Shown: in pieces, positions 63,874-64,000 of the stretch | Numbering within the stretch: position 1 is the first letter of the stretch | Layout: the number at the start of each line of letters is the position of its first letter | From: Ficedula albicollis | Taxonomy: Eukaryota > Chordata > Aves > Passeriformes > Muscicapidae | DNA length: 64,000 nucleotides | Direction: 5' to 3' | Assembly: GCF_000247815.1 (NCBI RefSeq) | Contig: NC_021681.1 | Span: forward strand, 17,761,040 to 17,825,039 | Position numbers and translations under genes: made by a program | The notes under the pieces: generated by a model | What the model was told of the DNA's origin: nothing | What the model saw: the letters and a program-made list of their open reading frames with translations, nothing else | Databases searched by the model: none

Positions 63874-64000
63874 GTGTGCTGGGGACCCGGCGCCACCGGC
63901 AGGAACAGGTTTGGCCGGCCGGGGGAAGCGCTTAGTAGGTCAGCCGGGGTGGAGCTGGGCACGGCTGACGCCGGGGTGCCGCCGGCCCACCCAGCCCCCC
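63874..64000. other. Window end, no feature seen
   Basis: GC-rich sequence, probably intronic. Confidence 0.4.

Overview
The window is a GC-rich, gene-dense stretch of a vertebrate nuclear genome, most likely a bird. A truncated CR1-type LINE, with the conserved 3' part typical of avian CR1, sits in an intron at 36519-37081. The genes are compact, with canonical GT-AG introns, and their order matches the block I know from human 3q27: VWA5B2 - ALG3 - EEF1AKMT4 - CAMK2N2 - ECE2 - PSMD2 - EIF4G1. I see no prokaryotic, viral or plasmid features.

Layout: 1-2060 is an imperfect 1,185-bp tandem duplication with no gene I recognise. 4440-13589 (+) is VWA5B2, complete; its 21 coding exons sum to an intact 1,287-codon frame. 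14199-16851 (-) is ALG3 without its first exon. 18807-22113 (+) is EEF1AKMT4 without its 5' exon(s) and with its last exon interrupted. 24320-24390 (-) is the last coding exon of CAMK2N2. 26480-33800 is repeat-rich with no gene I can support. 34841-37853 (-) is a MUL1-like mitochondrial E3 ligase whose RING is half missing. 39944-45923 (-) is ECE2, complete, with 18 coding exons and 755 codons. 49348-51090 is a 138-bp-unit minisatellite. 51754-60252 (+) is PSMD2 without exon 1 and with exons 11-17 duplicated in tandem. 62845-62905 (+) may be a 5' exon of EIF4G1.

The dominant anomaly is fifteen uninterrupted cytosine runs of 25 to 1,233 bases, about 8.0 kb or 12.6% of the window. All have C on the given strand. 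Three are flanked by direct copies of the sequence beside them, and several sit where a CpG-island first exon is expected (ALG3/EEF1AKMT4, CAMK2N2, PSMD2) or inside a coding exon (EEF1AKMT4, MUL1-like). I read these as assembly or sequencing artefacts over GC-rich segments, not biology. The long poly-proline and poly-glycine reading frames are consequences of them. The 2,182-bp PSMD2 duplication, apparently identical, is also probably false.

The genes do not form one pathway. They cover ER N-glycan assembly (ALG3), lysine methylation of elongation factor eEF1A (EEF1AKMT4), inhibition of CaMKII (CAMK2N2), mitochondrial ubiquitin/SUMO ligation (MUL1-like), peptide processing (ECE2), the 26S proteasome base (PSMD2) and possibly translation initiation (EIF4G1). 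Non-coding signals that stand out are a cluster of four ZNF143-type motifs upstream of the MUL1-like gene, several groups of RFX X-box palindromes, a CGTCA cluster upstream of PSMD2, and a candidate U12-type AT-intron in ALG3. I found no convincing previously undescribed biological system.
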